A stretch of 64,000 nt of DNA from CAZRGV01 sp964599655 (GTDB lineage Bacteria > Planctomycetota > Planctomycetia > Isosphaerales > Isosphaeraceae), in the NCBI GenBank assembly GCA_964599655.1, contig CAZRGV010000001.1, positions 1 to 64,000 on the forward strand, read 5' to 3'. A program made the translations under genes and the position numbers. Under the pieces are notes generated by a model, which saw nothing but the letters and a program-made list of their open reading frames with translations, did not search any database and was not told the DNA's origin. Numbering within the stretch: the stretch's first letter is position 1; the number at the start of each line of letters is the position of its first letter. Shown piece by piece: positions 53,998-63,025 of this stretch.

Positions 53998-54348
53998 GGG
54001 ACGTCTCCCCGTGACGATGGGTCAGGATGGTTTCTCTACCCAGTATCGGGCCTTTCGGTTTCAACGCCAGGGACCGGGTCTCGAATCGGGTGTGCTTGAT
54101 GGGTTTTTCACGAGGGTTTGAAATCCGCGTTTTTTTCCATCCTTACCCGCCTCCAGCTGTACTCCTACTCCAGGGAGGAGCAAGCCGGTTGAGCCGCGGA
54201 CCCGCCGGTTGAACGGTCATTTCTCAACGCGTCAATCTCTCCAAGCCAAGAAAGCTGAGAACCCCCACGACCGCGGGTCGCGGATCCAGAACGTTCTGGA
54301 TCGGCTCACTCCGGCTTGCTCGGAAAAGAAACCGGGAGGATCAATCGC
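53998..54348. promoter_or_regulatory. Divergent intergenic region with a perfect 20-base palindrome
   Basis: 351 bases between the amidohydrolase and the LEPR-XLL-like protein. The palindrome GATCCAGAACGTTCTGGATC at 54283-54302 lies 46 bases before ATG 54349. It could be an operator or form a hairpin in the leader. Confidence 0.5.
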
Positions 54349-55122
54349 ATGTCGATCGTTGCCAATTGGTTTGGATCGGCCTCAAGTCGCGAGTCGGTCA
54401 ACGCGCGACGGCGGCTTCGTTCAAAGCCAACGATCCAAGTCGAGTCACTCGAAGGGCGCGCCCTGCTGAGTCGGATCTCGCTCCACCCGCCGCGAGGTCA
54501 GAACGTCGAAATCCGCCACCAGGGAGAAGATCAGCAGGGGAATCATGGGAACGAGCCCAACGAACACAGTGGTCTCGTGAGCAAAGCGCCCTCCTTTTAC
54601 GAGTTTTACACCGGTCCGAAGCGGCCTGGACTGAACGTGGTCGCAGCCAGCGCGAGGATCGTCGGATCGAACTTGATCCTGACCGGCCGCATGCAGGGGC
54701 AGATCGACACGAATCCGAAGTCGGCGGATCTGTCGTCCTTTTTCGTGTTCGGAATCAACCGAGGCGGGGCGGGACAGGTGGCACCCTTCTTCAATCGGCC
54801 GGGAGTCGTCTTCAATACGGTGGTCATCGCCTCGGTCCAACCAAGTGGAATCAGCGGGCGCGTCAGCCGATTCGATACTGGAACCAGCACGGATTTGCCA
54901 TCCTCTTCCGTTCAGGTTCACGGGCGATTCGTGAAGGTCACGGTCCCCTTGAGTGAGCTTCCGGTTCCCGCGAATGGCGCTTCGCCCGATCATTGGACAT
55001 TCAACCTCTGGCCTCGCAACAGCCTGTCCAACGCGCCACAGCCGAACCACGGCAGCACGGTGGCCAGCTTCATTCCGGAGAACGCGATGGCTCCGATCGC
55101 GGTGGTTGGTCACCATCACTGA
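54349..55122 (+). CDS. Secreted surface protein with LEPR-XLL-like N-terminal motif
   Basis: A 257-residue protein. An Arg-rich leader carries RSKPTIQVESLEGRALLSRI (about 25-44), an LEPR-XLL-like export/anchor motif also seen in the FG-GAP glycosidase protein of this window. The rest is beta-rich (LNVVAASARIVGSNLILTGR, GRFVKVTVPLSELPVP) with an Asn/His-rich low-complexity stretch at about 60-85 and a C-terminal HHH. I recognise no catalytic domain. ATG 54349 has a GGGAGGA site nine bases away. The protein is probably outside the cell or envelope-bound. Confidence 0.72.
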   Translation: MSIVANWFGSASSRESVNARRRLRSKPTIQVESLEGRALLSRISLHPPRGQNVEIRHQGEDQQGNHGNEPNEHSGLVSKAPSFYEFYTGPKRPGLNVVAASARIVGSNLILTGRMQGQIDTNPKSADLSSFFVFGINRGGAGQVAPFFNRPGVVFNTVVIASVQPSGISGRVSRFDTGTSTDLPSSSVQVHGRFVKVTVPLSELPVPANGASPDHWTFNLWPRNSLSNAPQPNHGSTVASFIPENAMAPIAVVGHHH

Positions 55123-55277
55123 GCCAGTCACCGTCGATCGAAGGTCGGGAGCGCCAGACCCTTGTTTCGACCGAACGTGGGCGGCACCATGGACCCGTCG
55201 TTCCGGCGGGTCCATCGCCGGTGCCTGAGAACCTGTCGCGTCGCTCGTCGGCGCCGTCCCGCGTTGAGTCGACTTCG

Positions 55278-56456
55278 ATGTCCGCCACACTCGTCCTCTG
55301 CCTCCTTGCCCAGATCACGTCCTCCGCATCCTGGAGGTCGCTTCCGATCGCCCCGCCGATCGGCGAGCGAACCCACACGGGCGCCTTCACGACGAAGACT
55401 CCAGAATCCTCAGGCTGGACCCGTCCCGCATTCGTCCCGAACGAGAAGGCATCCACCGGGCGGAAGCAGGCGAAGGTGATCGTTCTGATCTACAACCCCA
55501 TCCTCGAAGCCGAGGGGGGAAGGTCCCTGATCGAGACCTTGCACGCGACTGATCCGGAAGAGGCTTCGAGAATCCTCGTCGATGTGATCCGTGAGGCGAG
55601 CTGGGGTTACATCAACTACGAGATCGTCGACGTTCTGACCATCGACGGTTATCCGGTCAAGGTCGACGGCTTTCGTTATGACGATGCGAGCTACCTCGAC
55701 GTTCGCAAGTCCAAGAAATGGCAGCCGGCCACCATCTCCTACCGCAAGGTTTTCGAGGAAAACGGCCTGATCGAACGTTGCCGCAAGGAGGGGATCACCG
55801 AACTCTGGCTCTGGGGCGCCGACGGCATGCACTTCGATGAGTTCGCCGGCTATATCCCCAACCGCTACGCCCGGTTTGGTCCGACCGACAACCCCTGGCT
55901 CTACCGGCCATATGACATTCCCGAGGAACTCGGGCGCACCACCTGGGTCATGGGGTTCAACTACGAGGTCGGCCCGGACAACATGATCCACAGCTACACC
56001 CACCGAGTCGAGAGCATGGCCGCCCTGGCGCTGGCTGATGGCGTCTGGAGTCCGAGCCGCAAGCGCGATCCCTGGAACGTGTTTAGCTTCCTGGAAATGG
56101 ATCATCCCGGACAGCCTTCGCAAGTGGGCAACTGTCATGTTCCGCCCAACGGCAAGGCGGGATACGACTACAACAACGCGCGACGCGTTCTCTCCTGGGC
56201 CGATCGCTGGTCACGCTATCCCGACCTCCGAGGCAAGCCCTACCCGGTTTCCTCGGCCGCCTGGGGACACACCCAGTTCGGCTACCAGAAATGGATCCTG
56301 GAGCACATCCCCAAGTTCCCCGGCCATACGGAGTTCGGCTACAACAACTGGTGGCTCTACATTGCCAACACGGATGAGGAACTGCCCGACCTCCCCGCGC
56401 CCGGCCGTTCGGAGTTCCGCGTGCCTGAGGGCATGCCCGCGCCGGCCTCTCCTTGA
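55278..56456 (+). CDS. Secreted protein of unknown function
   Basis: A 392-residue protein with a short signal peptide (MSATLVLCLLAQITSSAS). The body is rich in aromatic residues and reads like an alpha/beta enzyme: VIVLIYNPILEAEGGRSLIE, LWLWGADGMHFDEFAGYIPN, VMGFNYEVGPDNMIHSYTHR, PYPVSSAAWGHTQFGYQKWI and the repeated GYNNWWLYIANTDEELPDLP. Several conserved-looking Asp, Glu, His and Trp residues suggest a carbohydrate-active or metal-dependent hydrolase, but I cannot name the family. It is 155 bases after the LEPR-XLL-like gene and may be co-expressed. Confidence 0.7.
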   Translation: MSATLVLCLLAQITSSASWRSLPIAPPIGERTHTGAFTTKTPESSGWTRPAFVPNEKASTGRKQAKVIVLIYNPILEAEGGRSLIETLHATDPEEASRILVDVIREASWGYINYEIVDVLTIDGYPVKVDGFRYDDASYLDVRKSKKWQPATISYRKVFEENGLIERCRKEGITELWLWGADGMHFDEFAGYIPNRYARFGPTDNPWLYRPYDIPEELGRTTWVMGFNYEVGPDNMIHSYTHRVESMAALALADGVWSPSRKRDPWNVFSFLEMDHPGQPSQVGNCHVPPNGKAGYDYNNARRVLSWADRWSRYPDLRGKPYPVSSAAWGHTQFGYQKWILEHIPKFPGHTEFGYNNWWLYIANTDEELPDLPAPGRSEFRVPEGMPAPASP

Positions 56457-56591
56457 TGGTCGGAGCTTCGAAAACCGATGGGTTGGATCGCAATCGTGTC
56501 CTTTTTTGCTGGAAGGCTCGCCTGATCACCGGATAACTTTGAGGGGGTGTGGGCCAGTCAACTGTACGGATCCCGTCGTGGGATTGATCCG

Positions 56592-58952
56592 ATGACCGAA
56601 GCCTCCCACTCGTTCTTCGAAAAGCGGCTACCGAAGCCCACTGACGGGTCTGGGTCCTTACCCGAAACGGGTGAGGCTCCAGCCGGTCCGGACGAGACGA
56701 CCCTTCCGACGTTCGACGTTCCATCCACCTTTCTCCGACCTCCGACTCCGCGTCCTCCGGTTCCCGCTCCTCCACCGGCCGAGCCGTCCTCAGACGACGA
56801 ACCACAAGTCCCACCCACGGCCGATGTTCGGCCAGGAGCCGAGGAGCTCTCCACATCCGAGTCGACGCTCGCGGGCCCTTCGCCCCGAACCTTTCAGCCG
56901 GAAGGCTATGAGGTGCTTGAGGAAATCGGCCGAGGGGGGATGGGGATCGTCTACAAGGCGAGAAAGATCAGCATCGGCGGGTTGGTGGCGCTAAAGGTCT
57001 TGCCGCCGGCATTCGCCTCCGACCCGCTTCGCCTCGAGCGCTTTCGCAACGAAGCGAGGCTGGCGGCACAGACGGCCAATCCTCACGTGCTGCCCGTCAA
57101 CGATTTTCTCTGGGTGGATGGCGTGCCCGTCATCGTCATGCCATACATTGACGGGAACGACCTCGGCTGGATCATCAAGCAGCGTCGAAAAGAGCAGGAT
57201 GCCGAAGAGAAGCACTCGGGTTCCCGCTCGCGTCTGACCAACCCGCGTGCCTACCTCGATCGTGTGTTGCCCTTGCTGGATCAGCTCGTGGAAGCGGTCG
57301 CCGCGCTCCATGACGCCAACGTCTTGCATCGCGATATCAAGCCACCGAACTGCCTGGTCGACCGCCGGAATCACCTCAGCCTTTGCGACTTCGGGTTGGC
57401 CCGACTCGGCCACTCGCCCCAAATCACCCTCCCGGGTGCCGCCATGGGCACCCGCGGTTACGTCAGCCCCGAGCAGGCCCTCGGACGCGAGGACGTCGAC
57501 AAGCGCGCGGACGTCTTCAGCCTGGGAGTGACGATCTATCACGCGTTAACCCTCACGCTGCCGTACAACCGTGATACCGTCGATCCCAGCACCATGCCGC
57601 CGACGCGTCCAAGTCGGAAGCAGTCGACGCTCTCCAGCGCCATGGACGCGGTGATCCTCAAGGCCCTCGAGCCCAACCGCGATCGTCGCTATCGCGATGC
57701 CAACGAGTTTCAGGAAGACTGGCGGCTGGTCCGCTCGGGACTGCTCCCCCGATCGGCGAGGCTCTCGAACCCGCTGCAGAGCGCGGTCAACTGGGGCAAG
57801 CGCCACCGGGGCCTGGTGGGCAATGTCGTCCTACTAACGGTCCTCGTGGGGCTTCTGGGCGGGCTGTTCGTTCGATGGTGGAGCACGCCGCCCGATCCCG
57901 ACGGTCCCCGAGTGGTCCGGCTCGGCACGGTCGTTCCCTGCAAGCGCTTCGCCTTCGTTCCGCTTGATCCCGAGACGGGCGAGCCTCTTCCTCGCTCCGA
58001 GCACGCGGTTCGCGGCCCAGGCGATGGCACGGCTCAGATCGAGACCCGCGTGAGGCCTGGCGACTATCTGGTCGTCATCGAGTGGCCCGACGGTCGTTTC
58101 CACGAGGTCTACCGCCGGATCGCCCCGCCGGGTGTCGGACCCGGTCTCTATGTCCATAACTTCCACGAATACACGCTGGAGCGAGAAACGGGCATCGTCG
58201 AACTGCGTCCGGTCGGTCCGCCCAGCGCGAAGATCACCGCGAACATGGTTTACCTTCCGGGTGGACCGATCGAGATCCCCCAGCCCACGGGCTCGCCCGA
58301 ACCACCCTCGACCGTCAACGTCGATTCCTATTACCTCGATCCGACCGAGGTCACGGTTTCTCAGTATCGCACAACGCGATTGCCGTTATCGCTCCGACAA
58401 TTTCGCAACCGGCCAGGTGACCCCCTTCCACCACCCGAGAACGCGGTCTTCGACGTCGAGTTCGACATGGCCCTTCATTGCCTCGAAGTGCTCGGGAAGC
58501 GGCCTCCGACCGAGGCGGAGTATCTCTTCGCGGCCACCAATGGCGCGACGACAATCTATCCCTGGGGGAACGATCCGGCTCCGCTGGAGAACCTGCACTG
58601 GCGAATCGGCGCCGTCGGTCTGGCAGACTTCGACCAGACTCGAACGACCCCCCCGATTCGCGGTCTCTATTCGAACGTGGCCGAGTGGACCTCGACCTGG
58701 TGGACATCGGGTCTGAGAGCGCCTCGCGAATCCTGGCCCTCCGACTTTGCGCGCTTACGGGTGGTCCGAGGGGCTCCTCGATCCGTTCTCCGCGGATCCC
58801 CTGACTCCACCGAGTTCACACTCGGACCATCGCACCGTGAGTACCTCCCCAGGACGGAGCATTTTCCGTTGGCGATCCATGTCGGCATCCGGGGAGCCCG
58901 GAGCACGAAGCCTCGCTTTCTCGACCCCGAGCCCCCTGTAAGAAATCGCTAA
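56592..58952 (+). CDS. Membrane Ser/Thr protein kinase fused to a formylglycine-generating (FGE-sulfatase) domain
   Basis: A 786-residue protein. About 100 Pro-rich residues come first. The kinase domain (about 104-395) has the loop EEIGRGGMGIVYKARK, the invariant Lys in VALKVL, the catalytic HRDIKPPNCLV (Asp about 247), DFGLARL and GTRGYVSPEQALG. A transmembrane span, GLVGNVVLLTVLVGLLGGLF (about 406-428), leads to an extracytoplasmic part ending in an FGE/SUMF1-like domain (MVYLPGGPIEIPQPTGSPEP, RPPTEAEYLFAATNG, IRGLYSNVAEWTSTWW). Such fusions are typical of planctomycetes and usually serve sensing rather than formylglycine formation. The stop overlaps the converging gene by four bases. Confidence 0.87.
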   Translation: MTEASHSFFEKRLPKPTDGSGSLPETGEAPAGPDETTLPTFDVPSTFLRPPTPRPPVPAPPPAEPSSDDEPQVPPTADVRPGAEELSTSESTLAGPSPRTFQPEGYEVLEEIGRGGMGIVYKARKISIGGLVALKVLPPAFASDPLRLERFRNEARLAAQTANPHVLPVNDFLWVDGVPVIVMPYIDGNDLGWIIKQRRKEQDAEEKHSGSRSRLTNPRAYLDRVLPLLDQLVEAVAALHDANVLHRDIKPPNCLVDRRNHLSLCDFGLARLGHSPQITLPGAAMGTRGYVSPEQALGREDVDKRADVFSLGVTIYHALTLTLPYNRDTVDPSTMPPTRPSRKQSTLSSAMDAVILKALEPNRDRRYRDANEFQEDWRLVRSGLLPRSARLSNPLQSAVNWGKRHRGLVGNVVLLTVLVGLLGGLFVRWWSTPPDPDGPRVVRLGTVVPCKRFAFVPLDPETGEPLPRSEHAVRGPGDGTAQIETRVRPGDYLVVIEWPDGRFHEVYRRIAPPGVGPGLYVHNFHEYTLERETGIVELRPVGPPSAKITANMVYLPGGPIEIPQPTGSPEPPSTVNVDSYYLDPTEVTVSQYRTTRLPLSLRQFRNRPGDPLPPPENAVFDVEFDMALHCLEVLGKRPPTEAEYLFAATNGATTIYPWGNDPAPLENLHWRIGAVGLADFDQTRTTPPIRGLYSNVAEWTSTWWTSGLRAPRESWPSDFARLRVVRGAPRSVLRGSPDSTEFTLGPSHREYLPRTEHFPLAIHVGIRGARSTKPRFLDPEPPVRNR

Positions 58953-59788
58953 CTTGCCACCTTCGACGCGGGCGGAGCCAGGATCACGGAATAATCCACC
59001 CCCTGATCGCTGACCGTTACGATCCGGTCCTGAAACGGTGTCAAGCTCGCCAGCGGCCAGCCCGGGGCGTACTGGTCTAGTTGCAGACCGAACGTCATGG
59101 TGACCGGCGGATTGTTCATTCCCTTTGGATAGACATCCAGTTGAATCAGACAAATCCCCAGGGTTACGTCGCTCGCGAGGACTCGAACATTCCGCCGTCC
59201 CTTTAGCCTGCTGACCCCCTGGACAGGCTGGAACGGGAAACCGGGACTTGGAGGAGACTTCAGTCCGGTTTTCTTCAGCCCATCTTCGAAACAGAATGGC
59301 GGTGGATCGCCTGGCAACCGCGTCGCAACCGTCGAGGCAACCCGTGGCGCCGCGACCGGCATTTGCTTGGAAGGAATCGGCGGGAGTTGCTTCGAAGGAA
59401 TTGGCGCCATCATGGGTGCCATCGTCCCACCCGGGATGCAGTAGCCCGAGTCGCACGTCGCGACCTGGGGTAGCTGTGAGGGATAGGCGGCACCCGGATA
59501 ATAGCCGTTATCGGTTGGGCAGTGCCGGCAGTAGTAATACCACATCCCACCTCCCATGCCCGTCAAACCCCACGGGCAATAACAATTGTCGCAGGAAGTG
59601 GATGTCTGCTTGCTCGGCATCCGGGGTTTTGCGGCGTCTCCTTCGGCTCCAGACGTTTGAGCCCAGCCGCGATTCTCCCAGGGGCCGAGGGAACCGGGCA
59701 CGAAGCCTCCCACACTCACAGCCACCGTCCGCAGCCAGTCGCGACGACTCACCGTTCCCAAGTCGAAATGCCCGCGTTGCCTTGCCAT
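58949..59788 (-). CDS. Tat-exported Cys-rich protein of unknown function
   Basis: A 279-residue protein with a twin-arginine signal (VSRRDWLRTVAVSVGGFVPG). A Cys-rich, aromatic segment follows (SCDNCYCPWGLTGMGGGMWY, YYCRHCPTDNGYYPG), with CxxCxC and CxxC pairs that could bind metal or form disulphides. A low-complexity stretch repeats PIPSKQ (APIPSKQLPPIPSKQMPVAA). The C-terminal half is beta-rich (RNVRVLASDVTLGICLIQLD). No family is recognised. Its gene converges on the kinase-FGE gene. Confidence 0.65.
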   Translation of the reverse strand: MARQRGHFDLGTVSRRDWLRTVAVSVGGFVPGSLGPWENRGWAQTSGAEGDAAKPRMPSKQTSTSCDNCYCPWGLTGMGGGMWYYYCRHCPTDNGYYPGAAYPSQLPQVATCDSGYCIPGGTMAPMMAPIPSKQLPPIPSKQMPVAAPRVASTVATRLPGDPPPFCFEDGLKKTGLKSPPSPGFPFQPVQGVSRLKGRRNVRVLASDVTLGICLIQLDVYPKGMNNPPVTMTFGLQLDQYAPGWPLASLTPFQDRIVTVSDQGVDYSVILAPPASKVAS

Positions 59789-60028
59789 CGCATGGCCCTC
59801 CCCAAAAACCGGATAACTTCATTTCTTCTGGACAGGCCTCCTGTTCTTCCAGATCCACCGTATCGTCCCAGATTGCCAAGACAACAAAATTTCTTGGATT
59901 TTCTTTGATCGCCATCGAGCGCAAAACGTGCGGAGCGTACCGCGAGCGGCGAAAGCGTTACGGCATTCCCAAGCATTGCGTGGGGCGAGGGAGGGTGGGA
60001 AATCGGAGGAAAGGGCGACGATTCCCGG

Positions 60029-63022
60029 CTACAATCCGCCCAGGGTCACGTCGACCCGGGCCAGTTCGCGGGGTGTGAGGTCGACCAGCACGGCGTCTCC
60101 CTCGATTGGCAGGTCGACGATCAGGTCGCCCTGGAAGTCGGTCTGCCGCGCCCACGTGGGGTCGCGGAAGAGGCGAATCCGGCAGCGGGCGGCTCGTCCG
60201 GCCGTTTCAAGCAGGTGGAAGACAAGGCCCCAGCCTCGGCCGTCGCCTGATGAGTCGTGGAACTCGACGCGGGTGACGGCGACCGAGCGATGATCGACGT
60301 GGAAAAACCAGCCTGCGGGTCCGTTTCGAGGCGGGCCGGCGTTGGTCGGCGTGACGACCGGAGGCGCGATGAAGTCGAGCGCCGCGTGGAATGGAAACTC
60401 AAGGTCCAGCGCCACTCCCAGCTTGAACTCGCGGCAGACCTCGCCTCCGGTGACGAGCAACGTGTCGAGCATGCGACGTCCGTGTCGCCGGTGATGAGCC
60501 AGGCCGCCGAACAGGATCGCCGTGCGCTGTCGGCGGGTGGAAATGTCCAGGACGTCCGGGGTTTCGGGACGATCGGCATCGGTCGTCTCCGGGCCAAGAA
60601 GCGAGCACCGCCGAAGGGTCGACGACGCGTCGGGCCAGGCCCATCGGCAGGCGAGGAAGTGATTCCAGGGATTGAGCGAGGCGAGGCGCTTGAGCCAGTA
60701 CTCGTCGATTTCACTCAAGCGGATCGTCAGCTCCAGCGTTGGCCGACCGGTCCAGAGACGGAACCGCTGCTCGAAGCGGGCATAAGGCCGACCGCTGGAG
60801 GCGTCGACGATCTGCCCGCGACTGACGGCCTGAGCCAGCGCCGGGCCGCCATAGTCGACCTCGAACTCGGTGGCCCGCATGGTGCTCACGACCGGCTGGT
60901 TGTCCGGGCTGGTCAAGCCCACGATGACGAGCTGCTGGCCGAGCCGAGCCACGGACTCACCCGGGCCCTGGATCGAGCGAATCCCTCCGGTAGCCTCGTC
61001 GATCTCGACCTCCATCGATTCGTTTCGGAGCGTGCGTCCCGAGACGCCCACGGAGCCGGTCGGCGCGGGCTCCCGGTCGAAGTTCGACTCCTTCGGGACC
61101 CAGGCGAAGCCATGCGACGCCAGGTCGACGACCGCCCAGACGCCTTCCTCGGTGAACTGAGCCGCGCGCAACGGTCCTTCCGGACGCAAGTCGGCCGCGG
61201 CGTCGGGCAAAAGGACTGCCGCTCGCCTCGGGACGGCGACCGGATTGAACACAAGGTATCCGGGTCGGCCCGTGTTTCCCTGGCCGACGACCCATTGCGA
61301 CAGCTCGGACGGAAGCGACGCCTCCAACAGTTCGATCTCGCTCTTTAACGCGTCGAGCACGCCCGATTCGAGCGACTTCTCGAGCCCTTCGGCGCGACCT
61401 GAAAGGGCGACGGACCTCGGAGGCGACGCCGGACCCTCCTCGCTCGGCGAGGTGTCGCCCGGCTCGGTCGCGGTGGGTCTCGGCTTGAGGGACTGGAGGA
61501 TGGCATCCATCCAGAGCAACGCGTCGAATCTCGCTCGAAGCCTAGCGTGTTCGGCCCGCTTCGAGATTGGCGAGGACTCCTTGCGGGCCGCTGCCTGTTC
61601 GAGGTAAGGCGTCACGTACTCGTCGAGCGACGGCCGGTAGATGTCCCAGGGGCGGTCCGTCAGGTGGAAATAGTCACTCAAGGTGACCCAGCGGGCGAGC
61701 ACTGGCGAGTAAGTCGCGGTGCGCCTCAGGTCGACGTACCAGCCCGCGACCGGGCTTGGCCAGTGAACCAGCGGTACGGTGGCCACATGGTCATCCTTCA
61801 TCGACTGCGACAATCGCCAGGGTAACCGTAGGCCGTCGCTTTGCTGGTCGGCGGCCAGCGGCGGGCGAGTCAAGCATTCCAGGCTGGCCCCGTCGGGCGA
61901 CTCCCAGAGTCGTTTCGCCTCGGACGGTATCGGGTATTTGCCCTGATCGAACCCGAGATGAAGGCCGAACCGCATTCCGAAGCGACGAGCCACCTGGGGC
62001 AGCATCGGATAAAGAGCGAACCGACGGCGAGCCACGGTTTCGACGTTCCGGCCGTCGAGGTGCGTCTGGTAGACCTCACTGCCGTGTCGGTATTGCCAGA
62101 GGATCGATTCGACCGGCAAGAGCGGTTCGTCCTGCTCATCGAAGGGGCCTCCGACCACGTCGGCCCAACCTTCGGTAATGGCCTCTCGAACGGTTGCGAT
62201 CGCCTCGGGGTCGGCCTTCGCGAAGGACTCGATCCCCTTCGCTGGGGCCAGGATCGTGAACGGAGCCCTTGTCTTCAACGCCTCGACCAGGGCACCGACC
62301 GGAGTGCTTGTGTCGAGCAGATACAGATCGATGAGATAGGCGTCGACCGGGTAGAACCGCTCCCGGGCCTGCGTGAGAAGCTCGAAGGCCGCTCGCAGAC
62401 GGTTCTTCGCGCCGGGAAAGTCACCTTCCTGCCATGATCGGGCACCCGAAAGCGTTTCTCGCTCCAGGCTTTCGATGTCCAGGCAGTCGGCATGGCCCAT
62501 GCCGATCGTCAGGTCGCGAAGCATCCACCGGGCCGTGCCGAGCGCAAGGAAATCGAGGGCGATCTCCTCGGCGTCAGGCCCTCGGTCATCGAGACTCGCG
62601 CCGGGTTCGAGCCGTTCGAGTATTTCCAGAATCAGCGATGGTCGATCGGTTCCCCCTTCCAGGACCACGGCTCCAGCGTCGTCGGCCTGGGTGCGATATC
62701 CGGAAACGAGCCGATCTATCGCCCCGAGCGGCACGATGCGAACGTCTCCCCGCTCGGGTGGCGAGGGATCTTCGACCGGCTCGATGCGAGGCAAAGCGTC
62801 GACCCTCGCGAGCAGCGCGGGATGCCACAGCGCCGAGACGCTCGCCCAGACAGCCATCGAGGCACTGTCGGACACACTGGCTGGCGGCTGGCGTCCGTCG
62901 TCGGGAATCAAGGCGGACAGCCGATGGGTCGCCTCGCCAGAGCCGGCGTCGTTCGGAGGCGCGGCCTCGGGATGGGTTTCGGCATCATCTCGAGGTTCGG
63001 AGTTGTTCGCCTCGTCGGTCAT
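60029..63022 (-). CDS. GH38-like alpha-mannosidase-type protein
   Basis: A 997-residue protein without signal peptide. The first 60 residues are disordered. Residues about 80-460 resemble the beta/alpha-barrel of glycoside hydrolase family 38 and related enzymes (EGWADVVGGPFDEQDEPLLP, VESILWQYRHGSEVYQTHLD, RFGMRFGLHLGFDQGKYPIP). The C-terminal half is made of beta-sandwich segments (NESMEVEIDEATGGIRSIQG, FEQRFRLWTGRPTLELTIRL, RQRTAILFGGLAHHRRHGRR). The canonical GH38 nucleophile Asp in a clear motif is not obvious, so it may act on another sugar or be catalytically divergent. It ends 3 bases after the YceH gene begins the operon. Confidence 0.72.
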   Translation of the reverse strand: MTDEANNSEPRDDAETHPEAAPPNDAGSGEATHRLSALIPDDGRQPPASVSDSASMAVWASVSALWHPALLARVDALPRIEPVEDPSPPERGDVRIVPLGAIDRLVSGYRTQADDAGAVVLEGGTDRPSLILEILERLEPGASLDDRGPDAEEIALDFLALGTARWMLRDLTIGMGHADCLDIESLERETLSGARSWQEGDFPGAKNRLRAAFELLTQARERFYPVDAYLIDLYLLDTSTPVGALVEALKTRAPFTILAPAKGIESFAKADPEAIATVREAITEGWADVVGGPFDEQDEPLLPVESILWQYRHGSEVYQTHLDGRNVETVARRRFALYPMLPQVARRFGMRFGLHLGFDQGKYPIPSEAKRLWESPDGASLECLTRPPLAADQQSDGLRLPWRLSQSMKDDHVATVPLVHWPSPVAGWYVDLRRTATYSPVLARWVTLSDYFHLTDRPWDIYRPSLDEYVTPYLEQAAARKESSPISKRAEHARLRARFDALLWMDAILQSLKPRPTATEPGDTSPSEEGPASPPRSVALSGRAEGLEKSLESGVLDALKSEIELLEASLPSELSQWVVGQGNTGRPGYLVFNPVAVPRRAAVLLPDAAADLRPEGPLRAAQFTEEGVWAVVDLASHGFAWVPKESNFDREPAPTGSVGVSGRTLRNESMEVEIDEATGGIRSIQGPGESVARLGQQLVIVGLTSPDNQPVVSTMRATEFEVDYGGPALAQAVSRGQIVDASSGRPYARFEQRFRLWTGRPTLELTIRLSEIDEYWLKRLASLNPWNHFLACRWAWPDASSTLRRCSLLGPETTDADRPETPDVLDISTRRQRTAILFGGLAHHRRHGRRMLDTLLVTGGEVCREFKLGVALDLEFPFHAALDFIAPPVVTPTNAGPPRNGPAGWFFHVDHRSVAVTRVEFHDSSGDGRGWGLVFHLLETAGRAARCRIRLFRDPTWARQTDFQGDLIVDLPIEGDAVLVDLTPRELARVDVTLGGL

Positions 63023-63025
63023 CGG

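Noticed and set aside
56531..59820. The 11-mer CCGGATAACTT at 56531 and again near 59809
   Set aside because: It occurs before two genes but in opposite orientation relative to transcription. Two copies of an 11-mer are not enough to claim a promoter element.
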